Part shown: positions 17,483 through 25,100 of the stretch, piece after piece
Numbering within the stretch: position 1 is the stretch's first letter
Layout of the letters: each line of letters opens with the position of its first letter
Assembly (NCBI GenBank): GCA_026987115.1
Contig: JALSNF010000040.1
Coordinates: 1-33,435 of the forward strand
DNA: 33,435 nucleotides
Source: Desulfurobacteriaceae bacterium
Lineage (GTDB): Bacteria; Aquificota; Aquificia; Desulfurobacteriales; Desulfurobacteriaceae
Direction: 5' to 3'
The notes under the pieces: model-generated
The model's input: only the letters and a program-made list of their open reading frames with translations
Database searches by the model: none
Told to the model about the DNA's origin: nothing
Translations under genes and position numbers: made by a program

Positions 17483-17572
17483 ATGTGGCTTATCATATCT
17501 TTTATATGGTGGGTGTGCGTAGCTTGGATTACTTACGCTCTTGCTAAGTCTAAACTTGAAGGAGGAGCTTAG
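17483..17572 (+). CDS. Small single-helix membrane protein, CydX-like
   Basis: This 29-residue frame was found by reading past cydB. The ATG at 17483 follows GGGGAGGTGA at good spacing. The protein starts MWLIISFIWWVCVAWITYAL, a single membrane helix with several Trp, and ends KSKLEGGA. Size, topology, N-terminal MW and position directly after cydB match CydX/CbdX-type small subunits that stabilise the bd oxidase in other bacteria; direct sequence identity is low, as is usual for such peptides. The last four codons, including the stop, lie inside the terminator hairpin. I am fairly sure that it is a gene and less sure that it is orthologous to cydX. Confidence 0.75.
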   Translation: MWLIISFIWWVCVAWITYALAKSKLEGGA

Positions 17573-17584
17573 GCTCCTCCTTTT
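17561..17584 (+). terminator. Terminator overlapping the end of the CydX-like gene
   Basis: GGAGGAGC and GCTCCTCC form a perfect 8-pair stem. The loop is TTAG, which contains the stop codon, and TTTT follows. Ribosomes reaching the stop would sit on the hairpin, so termination could depend on translation. Confidence 0.8.
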
Positions 17585-17602
17585 AGCTAAAGGGTAGTGG
17601 TT

Positions 17603-18016
17603 ATGGCTGGAATAATTGGAATTAAAGAGAGTTTCTTAAAAGGGAAAGTGGAGCTCCTTAGAAAAGTGGAGGAGCTTAGAAGGGAAGGAAGAAGTTGGGA
17701 AGAGGTAGAATCCTTTGTTAGGAAGGCTTTTAAGGAGGAACTTAGCTTCTTTAAACCCAACCTCTTTACTTACTTCCTCCTTTTTGGAGGAGTTTTCCTT
17801 TTACCTCTTCTTTACTTGTGGAAGTTTTACTTTCCAGTTGGAACCACTGCCCACTTTATAGCAAGACTCCTTTTCGTTATATCTGCTATGTTTTCCTTAA
17901 AAGGTATCGTAGGCCATTACGTTGTTGTCTTTCTAAACAGGGACAGGTTTGAGTCTGAGCTAAAAGCTCTTAAAGCCCATTTTGAAGGAGGGGATAATGG
18001 AGAACAGCCCAATTAA
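17603..18016 (+). CDS. Two-helix membrane protein, unknown function
   Basis: I do not recognise a family. From the ATG at 17603 (a GTG 6 bases earlier is also possible) the protein has 137 residues. Residues 1-50 are charged and helical (KVEELRREGRSWEEVESFVRK resembles short helical domains in membrane-linked proteins). Two membrane segments follow, at about 58-76 and 84-105, with a short loop between. The tail is charged. It comes after the CydX-like terminator, so expression may need readthrough. The 33-residue membrane gene overlaps its end. A link to the oxidase is suggested only by position. Confidence 0.7.
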   Translation: MAGIIGIKESFLKGKVELLRKVEELRREGRSWEEVESFVRKAFKEELSFFKPNLFTYFLLFGGVFLLPLLYLWKFYFPVGTTAHFIARLLFVISAMFSLKGIVGHYVVVFLNRDRFESELKALKAHFEGGDNGEQPN

Positions 18017-18098
18017 GAAACTTCTTCTCTACGGGGTGTTTGGAATATACATCCTTATTGTCCTTATAACTTCTTTAGTTATCGTTTCTTCTCAGTAA
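17997..18098 (+). CDS. 33-residue single-helix membrane protein
   Basis: This short frame was found by direct reading. The ATG at 17997 is preceded by AAGGAGGGG at proper spacing and overlaps the previous gene's end by 20 bases in another frame. The protein starts MENSPIKKLLLYGVF and continues as an unbroken hydrophobic helix to VSSQ, giving a positive cytoplasmic N-terminus and one membrane helix. A terminator hairpin lies just after the stop. Good ribosome site, coupling and topology argue that it is real; no function can be assigned. Confidence 0.65.
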   Translation: MENSPIKKLLLYGVFGIYILIVLITSLVIVSSQ

Positions 18099-18099
18099 T

Positions 18100-19725
18100 T
18101 CACTGCCCCTTCGGGGGCGTTTTCAGTACCTTCTCTTCAAAGACTTCTGGTTTTACCCATAGCGTCTTTTCTCCTTTATAGGTAATAAAGCCTTTGGGTG
18201 TGCCTGGAGGCTTCTTGAGGTTTTTAATGAGAGTATAGTCAACAGGTACTTTACCTGAGTTCTTTGCCTTGCTAAAGTGTGCTGCTGCCGAAGCTGCAAT
18301 TAAAAGGTCTTCCTCTGTTGCTTTTTCTCCTTTCCTCAACTTGAGCACTACGTGGGAGCCGGGTACTCCTTTTGCGTGGAACCATATTTCCCAAGGATTG
18401 GAGAGTTTTAGAGAGATTGTCTCGTTTTCCTGTGCATTCCTTCCTACAAGCAACTTTTTCCCAGAAGGAAGGGTAAAAACGGTTAACCTTTTGCTTATCT
18501 CTCTTTTCTTTTCTCTCTTTTTAGGTAAGAGCTCCTTTATCCTCTCTACCTCTTCGCACTCTCTTACAAAGTCCGTTAAGAGTTGAGTAATTAAGATTTC
18601 TTCTTCTAACTCTTTGAGCCTCTTTTCCGAGATTTGAGCCTTTCTCTTTAATTTTTTATACTCTTTAAAGATGTTTTCAAGGTTCTTCTGTGGAGATAAG
18701 TTGGGCTTTAATGGAACTTTTACCTTTTCCCCGGTTTCATAGTCTAGGAGCTCTATCTCCTCTTTTCCAGCCTTTACTAAAGAAAGGTTTACCTTTAATA
18801 GCTCACCTATCCTCCTTAACTCTTTGGCTTTCTTTTCTATCTCCTCTTTCCTTTCCAGCTCCTCTTTCTCTTTAAGAAGCGTTTTGAGCCTTTTATTTAA
18901 GTTCGTCAGTATCTGGTTTTTTAGTTTCTGGATTTCCTCTTTAACTACTTTCTCTTTAAAGAACTCTTCCCAAGCGGAGCTAAAAGGTAGTTTTCCTTTA
19001 AATTCCTTGAAGGGAAACTCTCTTAAAGAGGAATAGGGAAAAGTGGTTAAGAATTTGGGCTCTCCATTTTTGTAATATAGGTAGGCCCTTTTGGATTGCT
19101 CGTGTTTTTCCATAAAGGAGTGAAAAGCTTTGTTTAGATTTTTTAGCTCTTTAAACAGATAAGCTATTTCTTTTGCGTTTAGAGGAGAGATTTTTAGAGC
19201 GTGTTTGTAGAGTTCTTTTTCTATGCCTTGAGGGCTTACCTTGCCGAACTTTAGGGTGCTAAATTCCCTCTTTTCCATAGGAGGGGGAGTGTAGGGGGAG
19301 TTGATAGAGAGCTCCCTTACCGATGACTTTGCACTTCTTAGGAGGAACTTAATTTTCCGCTCTGAGTCAAGTAAGAAGAGATTTGCGTTTTTCCCTGTAA
19401 GCTCAAGTATTAAGTAAAACTTCTCAAATTCTACCGGTGAAACAGGTTTAACCAGTGTTAATTCAACTACCCTATCAGGATAGGGAAGTATCACCTCCTT
19501 TACGTAAGCTCCCTTTATTTGTGAAAGATAGGGGAATTTTGACTCTGTTATAGGTTGGCTTGAGATAAAAAAGGCGTTAGGGTTTTTAAAGTAGGCATTT
19601 AAGAACAGTCTTTCCCCAAATTTAATAGAGAGCTTTTCCTCTTTTAAGAATACTTCCTTTATCCGTTCTTTCTCTATGCTGTCTTTAGCTTCTTTAACTA
19701 CTTTTTCTATGTAGAGGTAGTCCAT
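18100..19725 (-). CDS. rqcH: RqcH / NFACT ribosome quality-control protein
   Basis: RqcH binds stalled 50S subunits and recruits tRNA-Ala to add alanine tails to trapped chains. The 541 residues show an NFACT-N domain with the Asp-Arg pair D84-R85 (PYPDRVVEL) that in Bacillus RqcH is needed for tailing, a long coiled coil at about 255-400, and a C-terminal NFACT-R domain with WFHAKG (448-453) followed by VPGSHVVLK. Older annotations call this family fibronectin-binding protein. The ATG overlaps the stop of the preceding Fe-S protein gene (TAATG). The 3' end contains a hairpin that serves the opposite strand. Confidence 0.93.
   Translation of the reverse strand: MDYLYIEKVVKEAKDSIEKERIKEVFLKEEKLSIKFGERLFLNAYFKNPNAFFISSQPITESKFPYLSQIKGAYVKEVILPYPDRVVELTLVKPVSPVEFEKFYLILELTGKNANLFLLDSERKIKFLLRSAKSSVRELSINSPYTPPPMEKREFSTLKFGKVSPQGIEKELYKHALKISPLNAKEIAYLFKELKNLNKAFHSFMEKHEQSKRAYLYYKNGEPKFLTTFPYSSLREFPFKEFKGKLPFSSAWEEFFKEKVVKEEIQKLKNQILTNLNKRLKTLLKEKEELERKEEIEKKAKELRRIGELLKVNLSLVKAGKEEIELLDYETGEKVKVPLKPNLSPQKNLENIFKEYKKLKRKAQISEKRLKELEEEILITQLLTDFVRECEEVERIKELLPKKREKKREISKRLTVFTLPSGKKLLVGRNAQENETISLKLSNPWEIWFHAKGVPGSHVVLKLRKGEKATEEDLLIAASAAAHFSKAKNSGKVPVDYTLIKNLKKPPGTPKGFITYKGEKTLWVKPEVFEEKVLKTPPKGQ
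18105..18123 (+). terminator. Terminator of the cyd accessory genes, inside rqcH
   Basis: GCCCC and GGGGC pair around a TTCG tetraloop (18105-18118), followed by GTTTT on the plus strand. No T run follows on the minus strand, so it serves the plus-strand operon while coding for the last residues of the convergent rqcH. Confidence 0.75.
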
Positions 19726-21146
19726 TAAACTGCCTCAAAGGAAGGCTGAGAGGAAGAGATTACCTTACTTCTATTTCCCCATAGGGCTCTTGCTGAAGTT
19801 CCTATGTAGTCTTTAGAGAGTTTAATGAAGGGCTTCCTGAATTCCCTTAATGAGAAAACCTCTTTAAATTGGGAATGGCTTAAACCGAGTTTATTTAAAG
19901 CCTCGTTGAACTCTTTAAGAGCTACTTTCTGAGCTTCTTGGAGCTTCATTAAAACTCTGCTTTTAACGTTAACCTCTCCGTCTCCTGAAGTCTCTATTGA
20001 GATAAAAACAGAGTTAGGGTAGTCTGAGAGCACTTTTACTTGAGCTCCGTCGCTTTGGGTAGAAGGCATACAGCCAAAAGGTTTAACCGATAAAACCATG
20101 TGTGCCTTCTTATACTTTACGCTGTAAACGTGCTTAGCAACTTCCAGGTGCCCTTCTCCTCCTACTACGAAATAGTCAAAGTAGGGAGCTGCAAGCTCTG
20201 CAAGGAGTTTCTGGGAAGGTAAAGGTTTAGGTCTAAAGGAGAATGGAGCTCTAAATAGGTTGTAAAGGCCCCTTAAAGCCACAGACAGCGCTTTTACTGC
20301 TAATAGCCTTTTAAGCCTTGGCAGGGAGAATCCTTTTACGCTAATATCCCTTTTTGCCTTTTCCTTTTCTATAAATAGCTGGTAGTCTATCCAGCCTGCA
20401 ATCGGTTCTGGTCTAACTTCTGCTCCCTGCTCTTCAAGCCACCTGTGGATTCTGTAGTTTCCGTCTCCTTCTGTCGTATGAGCCCAAAACTCTCCTATGA
20501 CGCTTACAACTGGCTTAACTTTTGTGTAATTAAAGTCTAGTTTCTCTAGAGACCTTCTTAAAGACTTAAGAGAACTTATTAGTTCTTTAATTCCTGCTCC
20601 CTCTTTCAAAAGGGAGTAAATCTCTTTAGAGCTTTCTTCTATAGTCTCATCTACGCTTCCTTTTTCCGTTTCGTAGGGCCTTAGTTGGTAGCCCAAATCC
20701 CTTACTACGTCTGCAAGCCAGACTGCTTTTATTAGGTTCCAGGTTAGCTTTGGCGTGAGTTTAAAATCACCTTCTGAAGAAAGTTCGCTCTGGTTCAGTA
20801 TAGATATCCTAAAGTTTTTAAAACCTGCTTCCCTTAAGGCGTGTCTATACTCTGTTTCGTACATTCCAAACCTGCAAGGACCGCAGGCTCCTACAGTTAC
20901 GAAAGTGTACCTATTTTCAACGTCAACGCCTTTTAAGCTTTCCTCTTTTAAGAACTTTATAAGGTTTCCAACAGTGTAGTATGTGGGATTACACATCCCC
21001 CTATTGCAGTACTCTCTTCCCACCTTTAGAGACTGGTTGTCTGGAGTTGGGAGGAACTTTGCTCTGTAGCCTAAGCTTTCTACCGCTCCTTTTATAAATA
21101 GCTCGTGAAGGGGAGTAAGTCCCCCAAAGAGAATAGTTTTATTCAT
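19725..21146 (-). CDS. 2-hydroxyacyl-CoA dehydratase-related Fe-S protein
   Basis: The 473-residue protein resembles the large acyl-CoA dehydratase/activase-related group (BadF/HgdC and HgdB relatives). Cys-rich motifs [13 protein letters not shown] and [15 protein letters not shown] near the N-terminus are likely iron-sulphur ligands, and [14 protein letters not shown] near residue 370 is another conserved Cys motif of the group. Complete systems have separate ATPase and dehydratase parts; only this part is seen here, so the substrate is unknown. I chose ATG at 21146, which overlaps the hfq stop (ATGAATAA); a TTG at 21167 is an alternative. The gene lies between hfq and rqcH on one transcript. 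Confidence 0.75.
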   Translation of the reverse strand: MNKTILFGGLTPLHELFIKGAVESLGYRAKFLPTPDNQSLKVGREYCNRGMCNPTYYTVGNLIKFLKEESLKGVDVENRYTFVTVGACGPCRFGMYETEYRHALREAGFKNFRISILNQSELSSEGDFKLTPKLTWNLIKAVWLADVVRDLGYQLRPYETEKGSVDETIEESSKEIYSLLKEGAGIKELISSLKSLRRSLEKLDFNYTKVKPVVSVIGEFWAHTTEGDGNYRIHRWLEEQGAEVRPEPIAGWIDYQLFIEKEKAKRDISVKGFSLPRLKRLLAVKALSVALRGLYNLFRAPFSFRPKPLPSQKLLAELAAPYFDYFVVGGEGHLEVAKHVYSVKYKKAHMVLSVKPFGCMPSTQSDGAQVKVLSDYPNSVFISIETSGDGEVNVKSRVLMKLQEAQKVALKEFNEALNKLGLSHSQFKEVFSLREFRKPFIKLSKDYIGTSARALWGNRSKVISSSQPSFEAV

Positions 21147-21372
21147 CTCCTTCCTCTTTCTGTACAAATATCGGTTTTATTGGTTTTGAAGGGACTATCG
21201 TTGATATAGAGTGCTTGTAAACCAACTGTTGGGTCCCTCCGTTTTCCAGTAAAACTGTAAACTGGTCAAAAAAGGTTATTACTCCTTGAAGGCGGGTTCC
21301 CTTTGTTAAGAAGATGCTAACAGGTATCCTTTCCTTCCTTAGCTTGTTTAAGAACGCATCTTGAAGGTTCAT
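21139..21372 (-). CDS. hfq: RNA chaperone Hfq
   Basis: Hfq is a hexameric Sm-like protein that pairs small RNAs with mRNAs. From the ATG at 21372, which has GGGAGG at good spacing, the protein has 77 residues; a longer frame of 81 residues starts within the ribosome site. The proximal RNA-binding residues are Q4 and D5 (NLQD) and the Sm2 motif is VYKHSISTI with Y52, K53 and H54. The rim is basic (RKER). The C-terminal tail is short. It follows miaA by 24 bases, the same pairing as in proteobacteria. Its presence suggests that small-RNA control operates in this organism. Confidence 0.96.
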   Translation of the reverse strand: MNLQDAFLNKLRKERIPVSIFLTKGTRLQGVITFFDQFTVLLENGGTQQLVYKHSISTIVPSKPIKPIFVQKEEGDE

Positions 21373-21396
21373 CTTTCCTCCCACTTCTTTTTGGTT

Positions 21397-22317
21397 TTAT
21401 TTCTTTAATATATGCTGATTAAACCTTTTTAGGTCTTCCTTTATCAGTTTAATTAACTCGTCTTGACTGACTTTTGAAAGGTTTATCCACTTAAATCCCT
21501 TTTCTCTTTTAAACCAGGTAAACTGTCTCTTTGCAAACTCCTTTGTCCTTCTCTTTAAAAGCTCCTTAGCCTCTTTTAGTTCCATTTTTCCTTGCAAATA
21601 ACCTTTCATCTCTTTATAGCCTAAGGCTTGAAGTGCCGTTAGTTTCTCGTCGTAGGAAAGTAGCTTTTTAGCTTCCTCTATTAACCCTCTTTTCACCTGG
21701 GACTCTACTCTGTCCTCAATTCTTTTGTAGAGCTCTCTCCTGTCTCTGTAGAGGAAATAACCTAAAAACGGGTATCTCGGTTTTTCCTGTTCCAGTTTAA
21801 AGGCTGTAATTGGTTTTCCTGTTATCCTGTAAACTTCAAGAGCTCTCATTAACCTCTTCCTGTCTCTCTTTCCCACTTTCTCTGCGTATTCAGGACTTAC
21901 CTTCTTTACTTCTTCGTAGAGTTTTTCAGTCTCAATCTCTGAGAGCTCTTTCCTTATCTCCTCTCTTGACGGAGGCGTTTTAGGTAGGCCGTAAAGGAGA
22001 GCTCTTATGTAAAACCCGGTTCCTCCTACTACTATAGGGTATTTCCCCTTTTCCCATATCTCCCTTACGGCCCTGTCTGCTTCCTTAACAAAGTCTGCAA
22101 CGGAGAACTTCTCATTAGGTTCAACTACGTCTATTAAGTAGTGGGGAATCTCGTCCCTTATCTCCTTTGAGACCTTATCGGTTCCTACATCAAGGCCCTT
22201 ATACACCTGCATTGAGTCGGCAGAGATTACCTCACCTCCTATTTCCCTTGCAAGCTTTATTGAGAAGTCGGTCTTTCCCGTAGCTGTTGGGCCGGTAATT
22301 ACTATTAACGGCTTCAA
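21397..22317 (-). CDS. miaA: tRNA dimethylallyltransferase
   Basis: MiaA adds a dimethylallyl group to A37 of tRNAs that read codons starting with U. The P-loop GPTATGKT (8-15), SADSMQVYKG and VGGTGFYIRALLYG motifs are present, with the C-terminal KRQFTWFKRE segment. Length is 306 residues, as expected. The start is TTG, overlapping the gltX stop (TTGA), with AAGGAG upstream. The isoprenoid donor would come from the pathway that includes ispF in this window. hfq follows. Confidence 0.96.
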   Translation of the reverse strand: MKPLIVITGPTATGKTDFSIKLAREIGGEVISADSMQVYKGLDVGTDKVSKEIRDEIPHYLIDVVEPNEKFSVADFVKEADRAVREIWEKGKYPIVVGGTGFYIRALLYGLPKTPPSREEIRKELSEIETEKLYEEVKKVSPEYAEKVGKRDRKRLMRALEVYRITGKPITAFKLEQEKPRYPFLGYFLYRDRRELYKRIEDRVESQVKRGLIEEAKKLLSYDEKLTALQALGYKEMKGYLQGKMELKEAKELLKRRTKEFAKRQFTWFKREKGFKWINLSKVSQDELIKLIKEDLKRFNQHILKK

Positions 22318-23777
22318 GCTATCTCCTTCAATTGGGATAGGCTCCTTTCCAACCTCTTTATTAACCTTTCCTTGCCTAAAAGCTCTGCGAGTATAGGCAG
22401 TTCAACTCCACTAGTCTTTCCCGTGATTCCTATCCTTATTGGCATAAAGAGGTTCTTTCCCTTTGCTTTAAGTTCTTTTCCCACTTCCTTAACTAAGGCC
22501 TTAAAGCTCTCTTGTTCAATTTCTCCGTTTAATCCTTTTAGCTTTTCGTAAAAGAGCTTAATTACTTCTACCCTTTTAGGCTCTTCTTGTAAGAACTTTA
22601 AAGCCTCTGGCTCAATTTCTATGTCGTCTCTTAAGAAAAGCTCAGCGTATTTGGGGGCGTCTGAGAGAGTAGTAAAGTATTCCCTTACGACGCCTATTAC
22701 CTTTTCAAGCCACTCTCTCGGGAAGTTTTCAGGGTTTAAACCTGCCTTTTTAAGGTAGGGTATTGTAAGTTCTGTCAGCTTATTTAGCGGATATTGTCTT
22801 ATGTAAACTTGGTTTAGCCAGTTGAGCTTTGTGGTGTCAAATACTGCAGGTGCACTGTTAACGTCTTTAATCTCAAACCTTTCTATTAGCTCTTCCATTG
22901 AAAGGACCTCTTTTCCGTCCTTTGGATACCATCCCAAAAGGGCTAAGAAGTTTACGAAGGCTTCTGGCAGATATCCCTTCTCTTTAAACTCTTTAACTGA
23001 AGTAGCGCCGTGTCTCTTTGAAAGTTTGCTCCTGTCGCTTCCTAAAATCATCGGTAGGTGGGCAAATTGGGGAACTTTGAAGCCTAACGCTTCGTAAAGG
23101 AGAATCTGTTTGGGAGTATTTGAGATGTGGTCTTCTCCCCTTATAACGTGTGATATTTCCATAAGGGCGTCGTCCACTACCACGACGAAGTTGTAAACTG
23201 GCATTCCGTTTGAGCGAACTATTACGAAGTCTCCTCCTAGCTGGTTTGAGCTTATTTCAATCTCTCCTTTTACGAGGTCTTTAAACTTTATTATCCTGTC
23301 TTTTGGGACTTTAAACCTTAAAACAGGTTTTCTTCCTTCCTTCCTTAACTTTTCCTTTTCCTCTTCTGTTAAGTTCCTGCACTTTCCCGTATATCTGGGA
23401 GGTTCTCCCCTTTCAAGCTGTTCTTTCCTCATCTTTTCAAGCTCTTCTGTTGTGCAGAAACACTCGTAAACAAGTCCCTTTTCTTTAAGCTTTTCTATGT
23501 GCTCTTTGTAAATCTCTCTCCTTTCAGATTGTCTATAGGGGCCGTAATTTCCTCCTACGTCTGGCCCTTCGTCCCACTTAATTCCCATCCACTTTAAGGC
23601 TTCGTATATGACTTTAACCGCTTCTTCGCTGTGTCTTTCTAGGTCTGTGTCCTCTATTCTTAGGATAAACTTTCCCCTGTTGTGCTTTGCAAATAGGTAG
23701 TTAAAGAGTGCGGTTCTGGCGTTTCCTACGTGCATAAAACCTGTGGGACTTGGTGCAAACCTTACTCTTACGCTCAT
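22314..23777 (-). CDS. gltX: Glutamyl-tRNA synthetase
   Basis: GltX charges tRNA-Glu, used for protein synthesis and as substrate of HemA. The class I signature FAPSPTGFMHVGNAR (HIGH-like) is near the N-terminus and KLSKRHG (KMSKS-like) near residue 250. RIEDTDLERH is also conserved. The 487 residues match the family. Whether it is discriminating or also charges tRNA-Gln cannot be decided here. It heads a five-gene minus-strand operon (gltX, miaA, hfq, Fe-S protein, rqcH). The ATG follows GGAGGTTAAGAC. Confidence 0.96.
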   Translation of the reverse strand: MSVRVRFAPSPTGFMHVGNARTALFNYLFAKHNRGKFILRIEDTDLERHSEEAVKVIYEALKWMGIKWDEGPDVGGNYGPYRQSERREIYKEHIEKLKEKGLVYECFCTTEELEKMRKEQLERGEPPRYTGKCRNLTEEEKEKLRKEGRKPVLRFKVPKDRIIKFKDLVKGEIEISSNQLGGDFVIVRSNGMPVYNFVVVVDDALMEISHVIRGEDHISNTPKQILLYEALGFKVPQFAHLPMILGSDRSKLSKRHGATSVKEFKEKGYLPEAFVNFLALLGWYPKDGKEVLSMEELIERFEIKDVNSAPAVFDTTKLNWLNQVYIRQYPLNKLTELTIPYLKKAGLNPENFPREWLEKVIGVVREYFTTLSDAPKYAELFLRDDIEIEPEALKFLQEEPKRVEVIKLFYEKLKGLNGEIEQESFKALVKEVGKELKAKGKNLFMPIRIGITGKTSGVELPILAELLGKERLIKRLERSLSQLKEIA

Positions 23778-23828
23778 GTCTTAACCTCCGCCTTTTGTAA
23801 GGTTAATTTTAAGTGTTATCATTGGGAA

Positions 23829-24095
23829 ATGGAAAAGAGGAAGGCTGCAGCTTTAAGGTACGAAAGGAGAGAGGGAGCTCCAAAGGTAGTTGCAAAGGGA
23901 GAGGGGAAGGTTGCAGAGAGGATAGTTGAAGTTGCCAAAGAGAGTGGAGTTCCGATTCTTGAGGATAAGGTTCTGGTAAGTCTCCTTATGGAAGTTGAGC
24001 TTGGGGAGAAAATACCTCCGGAGCTCTACAAAGCAGTTGCTAAGGTGCTTGCTTATGTTTATAAGATTACAGGTCGTCTCCCAAAATCTCCTTAA
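23829..24095 (+). CDS. FlhB C-terminal domain-like protein
   Basis: The 88-residue protein matches the small family that resembles the cytoplasmic C-terminal part of FlhB (the YlqH type in Bacillus). Visible segments are ALRYERREGAPKVVAKG, GVPILEDKVLVSLLMEVELG and IPPELYKAVAKVLAYVY. The NPTH self-cleavage site of full FlhB is absent, and so are the membrane helices. The role is unclear; an export-gate accessory protein has been proposed for relatives. I set the start at ATG 23829; no clear ribosome site precedes it. It converges on flgM, overlapping by 29 bases, and diverges from gltX across 51 bases. Confidence 0.85.
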   Translation: MEKRKAAALRYERREGAPKVVAKGEGKVAERIVEVAKESGVPILEDKVLVSLLMEVELGEKIPPELYKAVAKVLAYVYKITGRLPKSP

Positions 24096-24330
24096 TTAAG
24101 GCTTCTGAGATTTTGTGAGGGTTTACTTGATATTCCCCTTTTCTAATGGCTTCCTTTATCTCTTTAACCCTTGACTTATCTATTCTCTTATCCTTTAAAA
24201 GCTCTATCTTTGAGTTTATTTCAACTGAAATTGCCTCTTCCTTATCTACTTTGGCTTTTTCCCTCTTCTTAAGTTCCTTTCCGTTAAGGAGAAACTTTAA
24301 AGCTTCTGGGGAAATGCCGTTAATCTTCAT
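24067..24330 (-). CDS. flgM: Anti-sigma-28 factor FlgM
   Basis: FlgM binds sigma-28 (FliA) and blocks late flagellar genes until it is exported through the completed hook-basal body. The 87-residue protein has the family layout: a flexible N-terminal half (KINGISPEALKF, then Lys- and Glu-rich) and a C-terminal sigma-binding half with VEINSKIELLKD, VKEIKEAIRKGEYQVNPHKI and SEALIKEIL. The ATG follows AAAGGAGGAAAA. It has its own sigma-28 promoter starting at the hemD stop, consistent with feedback control by the factor that it inhibits. No other flagellar structural gene is in the window. Confidence 0.9.
   Translation of the reverse strand: MKINGISPEALKFLLNGKELKKREKAKVDKEEAISVEINSKIELLKDKRIDKSRVKEIKEAIRKGEYQVNPHKISEALIKEILGDDL
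24082..24115. terminator. Nested palindrome at the convergent flgM and FlhB-like ends
   Basis: CAAAATCTC (24082-24090) and GAGATTTTG (24107-24115) form a perfect 9-base inverted repeat. Between them lies the 12-base palindrome CCTTAATTAAGG (24090-24101). The plus-strand gene stops at 24095 inside it, and the minus-strand flgM reads through it. A two-way terminator is possible, but the stem is A/T-rich and no long T tract follows. Confidence 0.45.
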
Positions 24331-24356
24331 TTTTTCCTCCTTTTAGTTCACCTTTA

Positions 24357-24383
24357 TTATCGGAGTGAGTTTAGTTTTCTTTA
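24357..24383 (-). promoter_or_regulatory. Sigma-28 (FliA) promoter for flgM
   Basis: On the minus strand, TAAAGAAA, 11 bases and TCCGATAA match the sigma-28 consensus TAAAGTTT-N11-GCCGATAA, with CCGATAA exact and the spacing exact. The TAA that starts the -35 element is the stop codon of hemD. The predicted start lies about 20 bases before flgM, leaving room for the ribosome site. Confidence 0.88.
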
Positions 24384-25100
24384 CACCTTGACGAAAGATA
24401 GGAGTTTTTCCAGTATGCCGTCAACGGTGTATTCCTTTGGAGGGGGCAGAGGGTTTATCCCTTTTTCCCTTATTGCTTTTTCTGTTATGTGGCCAATTGG
24501 GATTACCTTTGATTCTGCAAGTTTCCCTTTAAGGTGGGGGAATAGCTTTAAAAAGGACTTAAAGTTTGACGGGCTTGTAAACGCCGTAAAGTCAACTTTT
24601 TCTTTAAAGAACTCTTCTACTTTTGGCTTTACCTCTTGATTTTCTACGGTTTCATAGACTATAACTTCTTTAAAGGGAACTCCTCTTTCCTTTAAAAAAG
24701 AAGTAAGTAGCTTTCTTGCTTTTTTAGGTCTAACTATTAAGAACCTCTCTCCTTTTAACTCTTTTCCCTTTAAAAGTTTTATTAAGCCTTCGCCGCTAAA
24801 GTTTTCCGGGATTTCCGATTTTATGCCAAGTTCCTTTAGGTACTCAGCCGTTGAAGGTCCTACTGCATAGACCTTTTTCCCTATGATTTTCTCGTAGGGC
24901 ACTTCCTTTAAGAAGAACTTAACGCCGTTTTTGCTGGAGAAGACTAGGGAGGTGGGCTCAAAGGATAAGGCTTCTTGAGGGTTGAAGTTTACGGGAATCG
25001 TTTTAATTAGGGGAGCTCCTAAAAACTCCACTCCGTTATTTCTGAGCAAGCTCTTTTGTCTCTCCTTTAGCTCTTTTGAGATAAAGAACCTTACTGGCAA
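24381..25100 (-). CDS. hemD: Uroporphyrinogen-III synthase
   Basis: HemD closes and rearranges hydroxymethylbilane to uroporphyrinogen III. The family is poorly conserved; at 239 residues it is of normal length. Typical segments are FTSPSNFKSFLKLF and IPIGHITEKAIREKG near the C-terminus, and VFSSKNGVKFFL and VGPSTAEYLKELG in the first half. The start is TTG, inside the last 10 bases of hemC, with GGGAG 8 bases upstream; that GGGAG is part of a GAGCTC palindrome. Context after hemA and hemC makes the call firm. Confidence 0.92.
   Translation of the reverse strand: MPVRFFISKELKERQKSLLRNNGVEFLGAPLIKTIPVNFNPQEALSFEPTSLVFSSKNGVKFFLKEVPYEKIIGKKVYAVGPSTAEYLKELGIKSEIPENFSGEGLIKLLKGKELKGERFLIVRPKKARKLLTSFLKERGVPFKEVIVYETVENQEVKPKVEEFFKEKVDFTAFTSPSNFKSFLKLFPHLKGKLAESKVIPIGHITEKAIREKGINPLPPPKEYTVDGILEKLLSFVKV

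Noticed and set aside
18269-18586. Open frames opposite to rqcH and other long genes
   Set aside because: They are antisense shadows of strongly supported genes, without ribosome sites or recognisable motifs.
23730-23828. Extended FlhB-like protein starting within gltX
   Set aside because: The extra 33 residues are Cys-rich and unlike the family, and they overlap the gltX start on the other strand.
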